Shown in pieces: positions 1 to 9,197 of a stretch of DNA of 64,000 nucleotides. A model generated the notes under the pieces. That model worked only from the letters and a program-made list of their open reading frames with translations, had not been told where the DNA came from and made no database searches. The number at the start of each line of letters is the position of its first letter. Positions within the stretch are counted from its first letter, which is position 1. Source of the stretch: Sulfurimicrobium lacus (GTDB taxonomy: Bacteria; Pseudomonadota; Gammaproteobacteria; Burkholderiales; Sulfuricellaceae); NCBI RefSeq assembly GCF_011764585.1, contig NZ_AP022853.1, positions 3,319,501-3,383,500 on the forward strand, in the 5' to 3' direction. Both the position numbers and the translations under genes were made by a program.

Positions 1-1147
1 CATAAATAATGGCTTCTTCCTTCGGCACGGTTGGGTCGTAAATCAACACACTCGGGCTCAAAGCCTGCTTGGCATTGATCGAAACAACCATGCCCACGGC
101 CTCATTGGAAAGCTGGACGATACTGCCGGGCGGGTAAACCCCCATGCATTTGATAAAAAGCTTCAGCAATTTGCTGTCATACAATTCGCGCTCGCGGGAA
201 TACATAAGGGCCAAGGCTTCGTGGGGCGTCAGAGAATCGTTGGGATTGGTGCGGTTGCAATAATTATCATAAGCATTGACGATGGCGACAATTCGGGCCA
301 GGCGCGAAATTTTTCCGCCTTGCAAGCCTTGGGGATAACCTTTGCCGTTCATGGTTTCGTGATGCTGGACGATGATGTCGATGGCTCTTGGCGCAAGCCC
401 CAATTGCTTCGCTATCTCTTCCCCCATATGGCAATGGAGACGATACAGCGCCCGTTCAGCATGATTCAACGGCTCCGTCTTTAACAGGACCTTATCGGGT
501 ATGCGGCTTTTTCCCACATCGTGAAACAGAGCCCCCATTCCCAGAAGGCTGACTTCTTCTGGCGGCAAGCCGGCTTCACGACCCAACATCATCGCTAGTA
601 CTGCGACGTTTAGGGAATGGTAGTACACATCCTCCCCGGCAATTTTGTCATTCATCAGATGCACGGCGATATTGCGGTCAGCCAGAAGGGATTCGACCAT
701 TTCCTTGATCAGAACATCGGCGGCCTGGATAGACTCCTCGGGACGTGCCATCAGGTTGCGCATGAGATTCTTGACGCTACTGATAACTCCGACAAATTTC
801 TTCTCGCAGCGCTGGATCGCCTCGCGCTCCTTGCTGACGCGAGCGATGCGGCGCTTTTTATCGGCCAGGGCTAACTGGTCCACCTCAAGCATGGGAGATG
901 ATTCGGCCATCGGAACGGGGGACTCTTTGGGAGGAAGCGGCGCCACGTCGCTTTTTTCCGGTACATAGATCACATCCCTCAGCCCTAGTGACAACAGGGT
1001 GTCGAGTTGCTTCTGGTCGCGAATTTTAAAACTGTTGAAAGAAAATGGATGATCCAGCCATTTCAGCTCAAGATGTACGTACATGCCAGGCCGCAAACGG
1101 TCAACGGCAACGCGTAATGGTTCAGAGGGATCGGCCGTTTTTTTCAT
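1..1147 (-). CDS. HD-GYP cyclic-di-GMP phosphodiesterase, C-terminus cut by window edge
   Basis: Minus-strand frame beginning at the ATG at 1147 and running off the window start, 382 codons visible. Residues 10-60 resemble the DUF3391 domain that often precedes HD-GYP (RLRPGMYV, LKWLDHPF). The HD-GYP core follows at about 170-345: YYHSLNVA at 176-183, the HD pair at 209-210 in LFHDVGK, HHE at 262-264 and GYP at 270-272. All metal-binding signature residues I can check are present, so a working phosphodiesterase that degrades c-di-GMP in the cytoplasm is expected. No membrane segment is visible. It is transcribed away from mscL. The extreme C-terminus lies outside the window. Confidence 0.9.
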   Translation of the reverse strand, partial: MKKTADPSEPLRVAVDRLRPGMYVHLELKWLDHPFSFNSFKIRDQKQLDTLLSLGLRDVIYVPEKSDVAPLPPKESPVPMAESSPMLEVDQLALADKKRRIARVSKEREAIQRCEKKFVGVISSVKNLMRNLMARPEESIQAADVLIKEMVESLLADRNIAVHLMNDKIAGEDVYYHSLNVAVLAMMLGREAGLPPEEVSLLGMGALFHDVGKSRIPDKVLLKTEPLNHAERALYRLHCHMGEEIAKQLGLAPRAIDIIVQHHETMNGKGYPQGLQGGKISRLARIVAIVNAYDNYCNRTNPNDSLTPHEALALMYSRERELYDSKLLKLFIKCMGVYPPGSIVQLSNEAVGMVVSINAKQALSPSVLIYDPTVPKEEAIIY

Positions 1148-1270
1148 GATTTATTGTCAAAGTTGCCCAAATTGTAGCGATTTGCCGAGAGGTTTGCGCA
1201 TACGAGCGAAGGAATCCTTGCAGATTAAGGTAAAATAAGTGGCCAGCCAACTTTAACAAGGAGTACTTCA

Positions 1271-1720
1271 ATGTTAAAAGAATTCAAGGAATTCGCCATG
1301 CGCGGCAATGTGGTGGACATGGCGGTGGGCATTATCATCGGCGCCGCCTTCGGCGCCATCGTCAAATCGCTGGTGTCGGACATCATGATGCCACCGATCG
1401 GGATGATTCTCGGCAATGTCGATTTCTCCAACCTGTTTCTGGTACTGAAGGATGGTAGCGCCACCGGGCCGTACCTTTCCCTGGCTGAAGCGCAAAAAGT
1501 CGGCGCGGTCACCATCAACTATGGTTTGTTCCTCAACGCCGTAATCAGCTTCATTATTGTGGCGTTTGCGGTATTTATCCTGATTCGCAACATCAACCGG
1601 CTGAGAAAAGAGGAACCTGCCGCGGAACCCAACACCAAGGACTGCCCTCACTGTTTTTCAACTATCCCTTTAAAAGCATCTCGTTGCCCCCATTGTACTT
1701 CGGAGTTAGGGAGCCCTTAA
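1271..1720 (+). CDS. mscL: Large-conductance mechanosensitive channel MscL with C-terminal zinc-ribbon tail
   Basis: 149 aa. The start ATG has AAGGAG seven bases upstream (1258-1263). Residues 1-110 are a typical MscL: N-terminal [18 protein letters not shown]1 at about 14-45 and TM2 at about 85-107. The protein forms a pentameric inner-membrane channel that opens under osmotic downshock. Instead of ending after the usual cytoplasmic helix it carries four cysteines, C125, C128, C139 and C142, in a CPHC-x10-CPHC arrangement that looks like a zinc ribbon. From memory similar tails occur in other betaproteobacterial MscLs; that the tail binds zinc is inference. Confidence 0.96.
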   Translation: MLKEFKEFAMRGNVVDMAVGIIIGAAFGAIVKSLVSDIMMPPIGMILGNVDFSNLFLVLKDGSATGPYLSLAEAQKVGAVTINYGLFLNAVISFIIVAFAVFILIRNINRLRKEEPAAEPNTKDCPHCFSTIPLKASRCPHCTSELGSP

Positions 1721-1772
1721 AGCGGACTGAAATGCACTTGAACATATACCAGATACAGAGTCGACTCAGCCA

Positions 1773-2969
1773 ATGAACACGGTCGCATTTCCTTCGTCGA
1801 ATCTCGATCCCGCTTCCGGGACATATACGATACCCGCGCTGCGCGTTCTGTCGGAGATCGCTACCAGCCTGTCCACGGAAAACAACCTCGAAGCCCTATT
1901 GGAACGGTTTCTCGGCACCATGGTCAAGCTTGCTGGCGCAGATGCCGGTGCAGTGCGAGTTCTGACGGCAGACGGCTCCCATTTACGTTTGGTGGGCTCA
2001 ATCGGTTTGCCGGTAGAAATCGTCGAACAGGAACAATTCGTGGAACTTGAATGCGGTCTGTGCGGCGAGGCCACACGCAAGCACTCGCATCGCCACAGCA
2101 CCAATGTTCATTTCTGCTCCGAACGTAATTCTCACAGCTATTTCGGTTCGCGCTGCCAGCACATCATCGCAGTGCCACTGCGTTTTCAGGGCAAGGTACA
2201 AGGCGTTTACAATTTGTTCATGGCCAGTGACACACCTGTGCCGGAAGATGTCGCGCTGCTGTTCGATTCCATAAGCGAACATCTTGGCATGGCGCTTGAG
2301 AACGCACGACTGACTCGTGAAAACATGCGTATCACACTCATGAATGAGCGCCAGATGCTTGCCAATGAATTGCACGATTCACTCGCGCAAACGCTGGCTT
2401 ACATGAAAATGCGCCTGGCACTGCTACGCGATTCGATGGAACACGCTGACACGGCCAACTCGGCGAAGTATCTTGAAGATGTAAGTGAGGGGCTGGATAC
2501 CGCTTACTCCGGCTTGCGTGAACTTCTTACCCACTTCCGCAACCGGATGGATCCTCGCGGGCTACTTCCGGCGCTTCAGGATATCGTTAACGGATTTTTC
2601 AAAAAAACCGGGATTTTCATTAATTTTTCCAACTTGGCGCCCGATCTGAATCTCACGCCGGATCAGGAGGTTCAGGTATTCCACATCGTCCAGGAAGCCC
2701 TGCATAACATTAACAAGCATTCCAAAGCGCAGGATGTCAGCCTGACGCTTGGACTGGATGGCAACAACCAGTACTGGGTCTGCATTGAAGACGATGGTAT
2801 CGGCATTTCCCCCAAGCGCACGCCCGATAAAGATATGCACTTCGGACTCAGCATCATGCGGGAGCGGGCTCAGCGCCTGAACGGCAATGTAGTCGTCGAG
2901 AAGCTACCCGAACGCGGGACGCGCGTTTTGCTTACCTTCCCTGCTCCGAAGAAGGAGGGAGGGATATGA
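1773..2969 (+). CDS. NarX-type soluble sensor histidine kinase with GAF domain and four-cysteine insert
   Basis: 398 aa, no membrane segment, so a cytoplasmic sensor. Residues 25-180 form a GAF-like domain. HisKA_3 has the phospho-accepting H201 in NELHDSLAQ, and the HATPase follows with the N-box near 309-315, DDGIGI at 340-345 and HFGLSIMRERA at about 356. This is the NarX/NarQ/DegS class of kinase. The GAF domain contains C94, C97, C115 and C128 in a His-rich stretch (95-130), a plausible iron-sulfur, zinc or redox site. It overlaps the response regulator downstream by 4 bases, so they are translationally coupled partners. The signal could be redox state, NO or nitrate; the sequence does not decide. 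cysG just downstream hints at nitrite or sulfite metabolism. Confidence 0.88.
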   Translation: MNTVAFPSSNLDPASGTYTIPALRVLSEIATSLSTENNLEALLERFLGTMVKLAGADAGAVRVLTADGSHLRLVGSIGLPVEIVEQEQFVELECGLCGEATRKHSHRHSTNVHFCSERNSHSYFGSRCQHIIAVPLRFQGKVQGVYNLFMASDTPVPEDVALLFDSISEHLGMALENARLTRENMRITLMNERQMLANELHDSLAQTLAYMKMRLALLRDSMEHADTANSAKYLEDVSEGLDTAYSGLRELLTHFRNRMDPRGLLPALQDIVNGFFKKTGIFINFSNLAPDLNLTPDQEVQVFHIVQEALHNINKHSKAQDVSLTLGLDGNNQYWVCIEDDGIGISPKRTPDKDMHFGLSIMRERAQRLNGNVVVEKLPERGTRVLLTFPAPKKEGGI

Positions 2970-3634
2970 GCATACGTGTTTTGCTAGTGGACGATCACAC
3001 GCTTTTCCGCAAGGGGCTGGCTGAACTGCTGGAACGCAACGCGCAGATCAGTGTCGCCGGGGTAACGGGAAGCGCTGATGAGGCGCGCCAGTTGCTTGAT
3101 GAACTCAAGCCTGATGTCATGGTAACCGATCTGCACATGCAGCCTATCGATGGGCTCTCACTGCTGCGCCAACTCCAGTTGGAGGGCAACAGCATACCCA
3201 CACTGGTACTAACGGTAAGCAATGCCGAGGAAGATCTAGCCAACGTCCTTCGTGCTGGTGCGCGCGGCTATTTGCTCAAGGACATGGAGCCGGACGATGT
3301 GGCTGATGCTATCGTGCGTGCCGCCCGCGGCGAAACAGTAGTCGCGCCTTCCATGACTATGAAACTTGTCGGATTGCTGCAGAACAACCAGCCCGCCGCG
3401 CAGCAACCGGCCTCCATGCTTGATCTTCTGACCCAGCGCGAACGCGAAATCCTCTCCCACCTTGCACTTGGAGAGAGCAACAAGGTAATCGCCCGCCAAT
3501 TGGATATCAGCCACGACACCGTCAAACTTCACGTGCGGCACATACTTTCCAAACTAAGCTTGACTTCACGTGTCGAAGCCGCAATCTTTGCCGTCGAACA
3601 CAAGCTTTCGAACGCACCAGTCAACTCTAACTAA
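2966..3634 (+). CDS. NarL/FixJ-family response regulator
   Basis: 222 aa. N-terminal receiver with acidic pocket D9-D10 and phospho-acceptor D55 (VTDLHM), then a linker and a C-terminal LuxR-type helix-turn-helix (LTQREREILSHLALGESNKVIA, with DTVKLHVRHIL as recognition region). Its ATGA start overlaps the kinase stop at 2966-2969, which marks it as the cognate partner of the NarX-like kinase. Expected to bind DNA as a phosphorylated dimer. Targets are not visible in the window; I found no NarL heptamer pair upstream of cysG that I would defend. Confidence 0.93.
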   Translation: MSIRVLLVDDHTLFRKGLAELLERNAQISVAGVTGSADEARQLLDELKPDVMVTDLHMQPIDGLSLLRQLQLEGNSIPTLVLTVSNAEEDLANVLRAGARGYLLKDMEPDDVADAIVRAARGETVVAPSMTMKLVGLLQNNQPAAQQPASMLDLLTQREREILSHLALGESNKVIARQLDISHDTVKLHVRHILSKLSLTSRVEAAIFAVEHKLSNAPVNSN

Positions 3635-3675
3635 ACGCAGCACCTTCCCGATTATTTTCACGGATTATTCAAGTC

Positions 3676-5100
3676 ATGGAATTTTTGCCAATTTTTTTTG
3701 ACATCAAAGGCCAGCCTTGCTGCGTCATTGGTGGAGGTGATGTAGCCGCGCGCAAAGTCGCGATGTTGTTGCACTCTGGGGGAAAGGTTACGGTGGTTGC
3801 TCCGCAACTCTGCGCGACCTTAAAAGGAGATGCAGATAAAGGTATTATTACCTATGTTCAGGAAACTTTTTCCCCTGAGCATTTGAATCAAGCTGTAATC
3901 GCTATCGCTGCAACCAATGATCGGGCAGTTAACAAGCGTGTATCCGAAGTCGCAAAAGCACATCACATTCCAGTCAATGTCGTGGATGACCCGGAGTTTT
4001 GCTCCTTCATCATGCCTTCAGTCATCGATCGATCACCTGTAATTGTCGCTGTATCCACGGGTGGCGCATCTCCGGTTTTGGCCAGGTTGCTGCGCGCCCG
4101 CCTGGAAACCTTGGTACCAGCTTCATATGGACGTCTGGCTTCGCTAGCTGAAAAATTCCGAGGGAAAGTAAAACAACATTTTTCTGAATCAGGACAAAGG
4201 CGAATTTTCTGGGAAAAAGTTTTCCAAGGACCGATTGCCGAAATGATCTTTGCAGGGCAAGAGGAACAAGCGAAGGGGGCGCTGGAAAAAGCCATCACAG
4301 AGTCTGCAGACACGCCACCTCAAGGTGAGGTTTACCTGGTTGGAGGTGGCCCTGGAAATCCGGATTTACTCACTTTCCGCGCTCTGCGTCTGATGCAGCA
4401 AGCAGACGTTATCGTTTACGACAATCTGGTAACACCGCAGGTTCTTGAGTTAACCAGACGTGACGCCGACCGCATATTTGTTGGCAAGCAGCGTGCAAAC
4501 CATGCCATGCGCCAGGAAGAAATCAACGAACTGCTAGTCAAGCTAGCCAAGGAAGGCAAGAGGGTGCTTCGTCTCAAAGGCGGAGATCCCTTCATTTTCG
4601 GCCGCGGCGGCGAAGAAATCGAAACACTATCTGCCAACCAAGTTCCATTTCAGGTCGTACCCGGGATAACCGCTGCATCTGGAGTGGCATCGTATGCCGG
4701 AATCCCCCTGACTCACCGCGACTATGCACAGGCTTGCGTATTCGTAACCGGCCACCTGAAAGACGGTACTATGGACTTGGATTGGGATATGCTGGCACGC
4801 CCCAATCAGACTGTTGTTATTTATATGGGCCTGTTGGGCTTGCCTGTCTTATGTCAGCAATTAATCACACACGGTTTAACACCATCCACCCCGGCCGCCA
4901 TAGTTCAGCAAGGCACAACACCCAGTCAACGCGTCGTTACTGGCACGCTTGAATCATTGCCACGACTTGCCACTGATGCGCGTCTAAAGCCTCCCACATT
5001 AATCATTGTTGGTAAAGTAGTGAGCTTACAAAGCAAACTGGCATGGTTCAAGCCGGACCAGGGATCGGAAGGCAATTTTGCGCTGACACGCAATAATTAG
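3676..5100 (+). CDS. cysG: Siroheme synthase CysG (fused dehydrogenase/ferrochelatase and uroporphyrinogen-III methyltransferase)
   Basis: 474 aa, the usual length of the trifunctional enzyme. Residues 1-210 are the precorrin-2 dehydrogenase/sirohydrochlorin ferrochelatase half, with the NAD-binding VIGGGDVAARK near 18-27. From about residue 217 comes the SAM-dependent methyltransferase (EVYLVGGGPGNPDLLT; RLKGGDPFIFGRGGEE near 299-314). It converts uroporphyrinogen III to siroheme, the cofactor of assimilatory nitrite and sulfite reductases. It lies 41 bases after the NarL-like gene on the same strand and may be cotranscribed. It ends at a perfect terminator shared with convergent pilQ. Confidence 0.97.
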   Translation: MEFLPIFFDIKGQPCCVIGGGDVAARKVAMLLHSGGKVTVVAPQLCATLKGDADKGIITYVQETFSPEHLNQAVIAIAATNDRAVNKRVSEVAKAHHIPVNVVDDPEFCSFIMPSVIDRSPVIVAVSTGGASPVLARLLRARLETLVPASYGRLASLAEKFRGKVKQHFSESGQRRIFWEKVFQGPIAEMIFAGQEEQAKGALEKAITESADTPPQGEVYLVGGGPGNPDLLTFRALRLMQQADVIVYDNLVTPQVLELTRRDADRIFVGKQRANHAMRQEEINELLVKLAKEGKRVLRLKGGDPFIFGRGGEEIETLSANQVPFQVVPGITAASGVASYAGIPLTHRDYAQACVFVTGHLKDGTMDLDWDMLARPNQTVVIYMGLLGLPVLCQQLITHGLTPSTPAAIVQQGTTPSQRVVTGTLESLPRLATDARLKPPTLIIVGKVVSLQSKLAWFKPDQGSEGNFALTRNN

Positions 5101-5105
5101 TCGTG

Positions 5106-5148
5106 AAAATAGACAGAGGGGATGCACGGCATCCCCTCTGTCTATTTT
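5106..5148. terminator. Perfect bidirectional Rho-independent terminator between cysG and pilQ
   Basis: A 20-bp perfect inverted repeat (5106-5125 and 5129-5148) with a three-base loop. The arms start with AAAATAGACAG and end with CTGTCTATTTT, so each strand has a run of T after the GC-rich core (GGGGATGC/GCATCCCC). It sits between the convergent cysG and pilQ stops and should terminate both transcripts. Confidence 0.93.
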
Positions 5149-5183
5149 ATCAGATGATATGTTTTAAGTATGATTACCCGATC

Positions 5184-7397
5184 CTACTGAACATTCAAAC
5201 TTTCCTTGAGAATTCTCGGGGTTATAAAAATCATCAATTCATTTTTTTCGTCTGAACGAGTCGTCTTTTTAAACAAGTTTCCAAATACCGGTATGTCCCC
5301 TAAAAGCGGAACCTTATCGACCCCTTTCTTGGTATCCTGAATAAATATTCCACCAAGCACAGCCGTATCACCGTTATTCACCAAAATCTGTGTCTTTACT
5401 CGATTAATATCAAGAGCCCTATTACCCGCAGTATCTGGCGTTTGTGGATCGTCCTTGGTTATTTCGACATCCAGCAATATTGAATCATTATTGAGAACCT
5501 GTGGATTAACCAACAAGCAGAGCAATGCATCCTTATAAGTTGTGGTCGGAGGCGAATTAGCAGTGCCAGGAGTTATGACAGGGAACTGAATGCCCTTAAC
5601 AATCGCCGCTGGACGCTGGTTGGAAGTCATGACCCGCGGATTGGATAGAACCGTACCTTTGTTATCCGACTCCATGGCTGAGAGTTCAAGGTTAATCAGA
5701 TTCCCTCCACTAAGATTCATTAATGTTAGAGCAAGGGTCGCTGGACTAGCTCCTGAAATTGGAGAAAGCCCGACAGGAAGATCTACATTATTGACATTCA
5801 AACCCAATGGTTGCGGCAGAGAGGAGTAACTTTTGTTGCCAATTGACCCCTTAAAGCTGGTTCCCAGCCGTACACCAAGTTCTTTGCTAAATCCATCAGT
5901 AGCAGAAACGATGCGCGCCTCAATCATTACCTGTTTAGCAGGCACGTCGATGACCGCTAGCAAACGCCTTATTTCCTCATGTTTGCTAGGAATATCATTG
6001 ACAATTAACATATTTGTCTTTTGATCAAAGGTAACCGTTCCACGTTTCGACAATATTTTCTGTGGTCCAGCAGCAGCGCTTCCCGTAGCAGTGGAGGCCG
6101 TTGCTTTAACGCCAGCAGCAGCCGGCGCACAGCTAGCGTCATCCCCTTTATCGGAAGTAGTCCCCGCCTGGCCTAGAAGCATTTTATTGGCAGTATCCGC
6201 GCGGAGGTAATTCAGCGAATAATATTCTGTCTGCAGCGGCTCAAGCTCGGATACTTGCTGCCTAGCCTCTAACTCCGCCTTTTCCTTAACGGCGAGTTCA
6301 TCTCGGGGCGCAATCCAAATGACATTTCCGTTCTTCCGTTTATCCAATCCCTTTGCATTCAATATAATGTCCAGTGCTTGGTCCCATGGAACGTCCTTCA
6401 ATCGCAAGGTCAGTGACCCAGACACTGAATCACTGGTAATGATGTTCAGGTTTGTGAAATCAGCGATTACTTGAAGAACTGTACGCACTTCGACATTCTG
6501 GAAATTTAGAGACAGTTTTTCGCCTGCATAGCCCTGTTTCCCGCTTGCGACCATCTTATTTGGATCTTCAACAACTTTCTTAACATCAACGATGAATTGG
6601 CGGTCGGCTTGGTAAGCGGAGTACTCCCAAAGCCCCTGCGGCTCAATCACCATACGCGTATTTTTCCCCTGGCTAGACGTGGCGAGCGCTTTAACCGGTG
6701 TACCGAAATCGAGCACATCGAGCCTGCGTTCGAGATTAGTCGGCAGCTTGGCATCAATAAATTCCACAACCAGATTTTTGCCCACCTTGCGTATATCGAT
6801 TCCAGTCGTCGAATCAGACAGCCCAACGACGATACGCCCCTCTCCATTGCTGCCGCGTCGAAAATCGATATCGTTCAAGCTGTGAATCTGTTGCCCGACT
6901 GGCGTGCTAACGCCCGCTTCGGCAAATCGCGTCGTTACGTTCGCATTTGATACGACAGTCGGTGAGTTCTGCAACGTGACGTACAAGTCCTTGCCATCCA
7001 TGCGTGTTTCATAACCAACCGGTTTGGCAAGATTCATTACCAAGCGAGTGCGTGTCCCTGCCTGGACTATATTCACCGTGCGCAACGTACCCTGCCCAAC
7101 TTCCATCAAATTCTTGCCAAGTGAATTGGCCGTTCCCGGAAAATCTAGTGCGATGCGTGGTGGGTTATTCGTCGTAAAACCGACGGGAGGCGTAGCCAGC
7201 GCCTGCTTCAAACTGACCTTGACCTCAATTTTACCGTTCGGAAGCGTGGTGTAAGTCACGCTTTCGATATTATTCTGATCGGTCACGGGCGCACTCGCCC
7301 CGCCGTCCGCCGCAACCGAGATGGTAGCCGCACCTGTTAACAGTACGGCGCACGCCATACGGAACATCGTTTTCATTATCAAATTCGATCTAATCAT
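5184..7397 (-). CDS. pilQ: Type IV pilus secretin PilQ
   Basis: 737 aa. N-terminal signal peptide (hydrophobic MACAVLLTGAATISVA, cleavage about residue 29), two AMIN-like peptidoglycan-binding regions (about 45-115 and 170-270), the secretin/TonB short N-terminal domain near 300-370 (VEVRTVLQVIADFTNLN), an N1-type domain, and the secretin barrel from about 490 to the end (LIFITPRI-like motif near the C-terminus). It forms the outer-membrane pore through which the pilus is extruded. The start at 7397 has GAGGG four bases upstream and lies 8 bases after the pilP stop; an internal ATG at 7376 is the alternative. It is the last gene of pilMNOPQ; aroK and aroB, which often follow, are absent. Confidence 0.97.
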   Translation of the reverse strand: MIRSNLIMKTMFRMACAVLLTGAATISVAADGGASAPVTDQNNIESVTYTTLPNGKIEVKVSLKQALATPPVGFTTNNPPRIALDFPGTANSLGKNLMEVGQGTLRTVNIVQAGTRTRLVMNLAKPVGYETRMDGKDLYVTLQNSPTVVSNANVTTRFAEAGVSTPVGQQIHSLNDIDFRRGSNGEGRIVVGLSDSTTGIDIRKVGKNLVVEFIDAKLPTNLERRLDVLDFGTPVKALATSSQGKNTRMVIEPQGLWEYSAYQADRQFIVDVKKVVEDPNKMVASGKQGYAGEKLSLNFQNVEVRTVLQVIADFTNLNIITSDSVSGSLTLRLKDVPWDQALDIILNAKGLDKRKNGNVIWIAPRDELAVKEKAELEARQQVSELEPLQTEYYSLNYLRADTANKMLLGQAGTTSDKGDDASCAPAAAGVKATASTATGSAAAGPQKILSKRGTVTFDQKTNMLIVNDIPSKHEEIRRLLAVIDVPAKQVMIEARIVSATDGFSKELGVRLGTSFKGSIGNKSYSSLPQPLGLNVNNVDLPVGLSPISGASPATLALTLMNLSGGNLINLELSAMESDNKGTVLSNPRVMTSNQRPAAIVKGIQFPVITPGTANSPPTTTYKDALLCLLVNPQVLNNDSILLDVEITKDDPQTPDTAGNRALDINRVKTQILVNNGDTAVLGGIFIQDTKKGVDKVPLLGDIPVFGNLFKKTTRSDEKNELMIFITPRILKESLNVQ

Positions 7398-7405
7398 GGC
7401 GCCCT

Positions 7406-7936
7406 CTATTTCTTCTGTTGACCCGCATTCGATTCATCAATCAGCGTTAAGCTGCTTGGCTTTTCACTCCATTCGCCCGCGCTATCCTCGATTATTTCGG
7501 TCAGCTTGATCTCTTGTTCACTAATACTTGTTATAACGCCAAAATTGACACCCATGTGGTTCCCGACTTTCACCCGGCTTAAACTGTTGTCAGGCGCTTT
7601 GATCAAGGCATATATCACATGGTTTTGTTCCAGCGTGCCAACCATCTTTAATTTTTCCAGTTCAAAGGATTCAAGTGGCTCCTTGCGGCGATTCAGGTCC
7701 GGCTGAAAGCCTCCTCCCCCACTTGCAGCTGGCTTTAGTTTGCGTGGAGCGAATGGATCAGGCAAATTGAACGCTTCGTAGGGAAAGGGTTCATAAGGTT
7801 TTACTTCCGGCAAGGGCTCCACCTTTCCCCTCATCCCCTGGCCTGCGTCGCGCACGAACTGGTCCAGGTCATCATGCTGGCCACCTCCACATCCGGTCAT
7901 GCCCAGTGTCATAACAGCAATTATCAACCATCTCAT
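7406..7936 (-). CDS. pilP: Type IV pilus assembly lipoprotein PilP
   Basis: 176 aa. Short signal peptide with lipobox LGMTG|C, lipidated Cys16. Disordered acidic/proline-rich linker to about residue 70 and a compact beta domain at about 85-160 (GTLEQNHVIYALIKAPDN, VKVGNHMG), as in PilP. It is an inner-membrane-anchored periplasmic lipoprotein that joins PilN/PilO to the N0 domain of PilQ. The start overlaps the pilO stop by 4 bases, so translation is coupled. Confidence 0.95.
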   Translation of the reverse strand: MRWLIIAVMTLGMTGCGGGQHDDLDQFVRDAGQGMRGKVEPLPEVKPYEPFPYEAFNLPDPFAPRKLKPAASGGGGFQPDLNRRKEPLESFELEKLKMVGTLEQNHVIYALIKAPDNSLSRVKVGNHMGVNFGVITSISEQEIKLTEIIEDSAGEWSEKPSSLTLIDESNAGQQKK

Positions 7937-8580
7937 GGCTTCGCCCCCCCTGCGCCATTTTTCTTGCCATCCGCAGCCGGTTTTTTCTGGGCAGAGACTT
8001 CGGCTTCATCCAAATAGCGGTAGGTTTTCACAACACCGTCCATAGTCAACCTATTGTCTTTGGAAGCCTCGATTTTTATGTCGTTCAGAGTCACTATGCG
8101 CGGCAATTGGGAAATATCGCTGGCAAAGTGTCCGAAATCGTGGTAAGTCCCAGTAACCCTTATCGTCACCGGCAATGATGCATAAAACTCAGTCTTTGTT
8201 TCACTTGGAGCCGGCTTAAACAACTCGAATTCCAGCCCACGGCCCAATCCCGCCTGATTAATATCAACCAGAAGAGCGTCCATTTCTGACTTGTTTGGAA
8301 GTTGTTTAAGTAGCGCGCCAAAAGACTGGTCTATCTCTTTCAGTTGCTGACGGTAGGTATCCAAATTGATAGCTTGTTTTTTCTTGGCGAGGAATGTGTC
8401 GCGCAACGTAGCTTCTTCCTGCCGTGCGGAGTCGAGTTGTGCCCACTGCTCATTCCAGTCGAACCAGTATGCCGCAAAGACTACCACTATCAGCAGCAGC
8501 AATAGCACAGCCACCTTTGGCAGGACTGGCCAACCACCGATATCCTTAAGATTCAGTGTTTTCAAATCTTCAAGGTTCAT
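7933..8580 (-). CDS. pilO: Type IV pilus inner-membrane alignment protein PilO
   Basis: 215 aa. Cytoplasmic N-terminus, one membrane helix (about 22-44, VAVLLLLLIVVVFAAYW), then a coiled-coil stretch (about 55-90) and a periplasmic ferredoxin-like domain. It heterodimerises with PilN in the inner-membrane platform of the type IV pilus. The C-terminus is extended by a Lys/Ala/Gly-rich tail (about 195-215). It overlaps pilN and pilP by 4 bases at either end. Confidence 0.95.
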   Translation of the reverse strand: MNLEDLKTLNLKDIGGWPVLPKVAVLLLLLIVVVFAAYWFDWNEQWAQLDSARQEEATLRDTFLAKKKQAINLDTYRQQLKEIDQSFGALLKQLPNKSEMDALLVDINQAGLGRGLEFELFKPAPSETKTEFYASLPVTIRVTGTYHDFGHFASDISQLPRIVTLNDIKIEASKDNRLTMDGVVKTYRYLDEAEVSAQKKPAADGKKNGAGGAKP

Positions 8581-9197
8581 GCCTTCTCATCCTTGGAATT
8601 GGAAGACTGCGAGATTTTTTTCTCGGCTGGATTGCCTTTAGCATCAGGAGCTTTGGGAGAAACCAGTTTGACATCTAGAGCGAACTCGCTCACCCGCAAA
8701 TTGTTCAGGACAACCGCCTTGGTTTCAATTAGAACTGGCGACTCCAGCCAAGGTGATTCGTCCAAGTTGCGCATCAAGGAAGCCACTCTCGCATTGGATT
8801 GTGCATACCCTACCAATTTGACGTTGTTGCCTTTCCGATCTATGGATTTCAAATAGACACCGTCCGGCAACTGGCGTACAAGCTGGTCAAGCAAATGGAC
8901 AACCAATGAGCGATCTGCCTGCAAGGACTCCACCACCTTTTTACGTTCCAGAAGTGCCTGGGTCTTTTCCTTGAGGCTATTAATTTCCTCTATCTGCTTG
9001 TCAAGCTTGGTTATTTCCGCTTTTAAAAAGCTGTTTCGCCCACTTTGATTATCGATTTTAGCGGCAATCACAGTGTGCCCGGCAATAGCAATTACGGCTC
9101 CAAAAACCAAGACCAAGCCAGCTAGAATTAAAAACTGTTGCTGCCTGGCCGCCCTTTTTTGCTCGCGGTGCGGCAGAAGATTGATGCGGACTGTCAT
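8577..9197 (-). CDS. pilN: Type IV pilus inner-membrane alignment protein PilN
   Basis: 206 aa from the ATG at 9197 (MTVRINLLPHRE). This start overlaps the pilM stop as ATGA, has GGAGG about 8 bases upstream and gives the conserved INLLPHRE motif at the N-terminus; an in-frame upstream extension to 9227 is rejected. The cytoplasmic INLLP peptide binds PilM. A membrane helix (about 22-42) is followed by a coiled coil and a periplasmic domain that pairs with PilO. Confidence 0.95.
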   Translation of the reverse strand: MTVRINLLPHREQKRAARQQQFLILAGLVLVFGAVIAIAGHTVIAAKIDNQSGRNSFLKAEITKLDKQIEEINSLKEKTQALLERKKVVESLQADRSLVVHLLDQLVRQLPDGVYLKSIDRKGNNVKLVGYAQSNARVASLMRNLDESPWLESPVLIETKAVVLNNLRVSEFALDVKLVSPKAPDAKGNPAEKKISQSSNSKDEKA

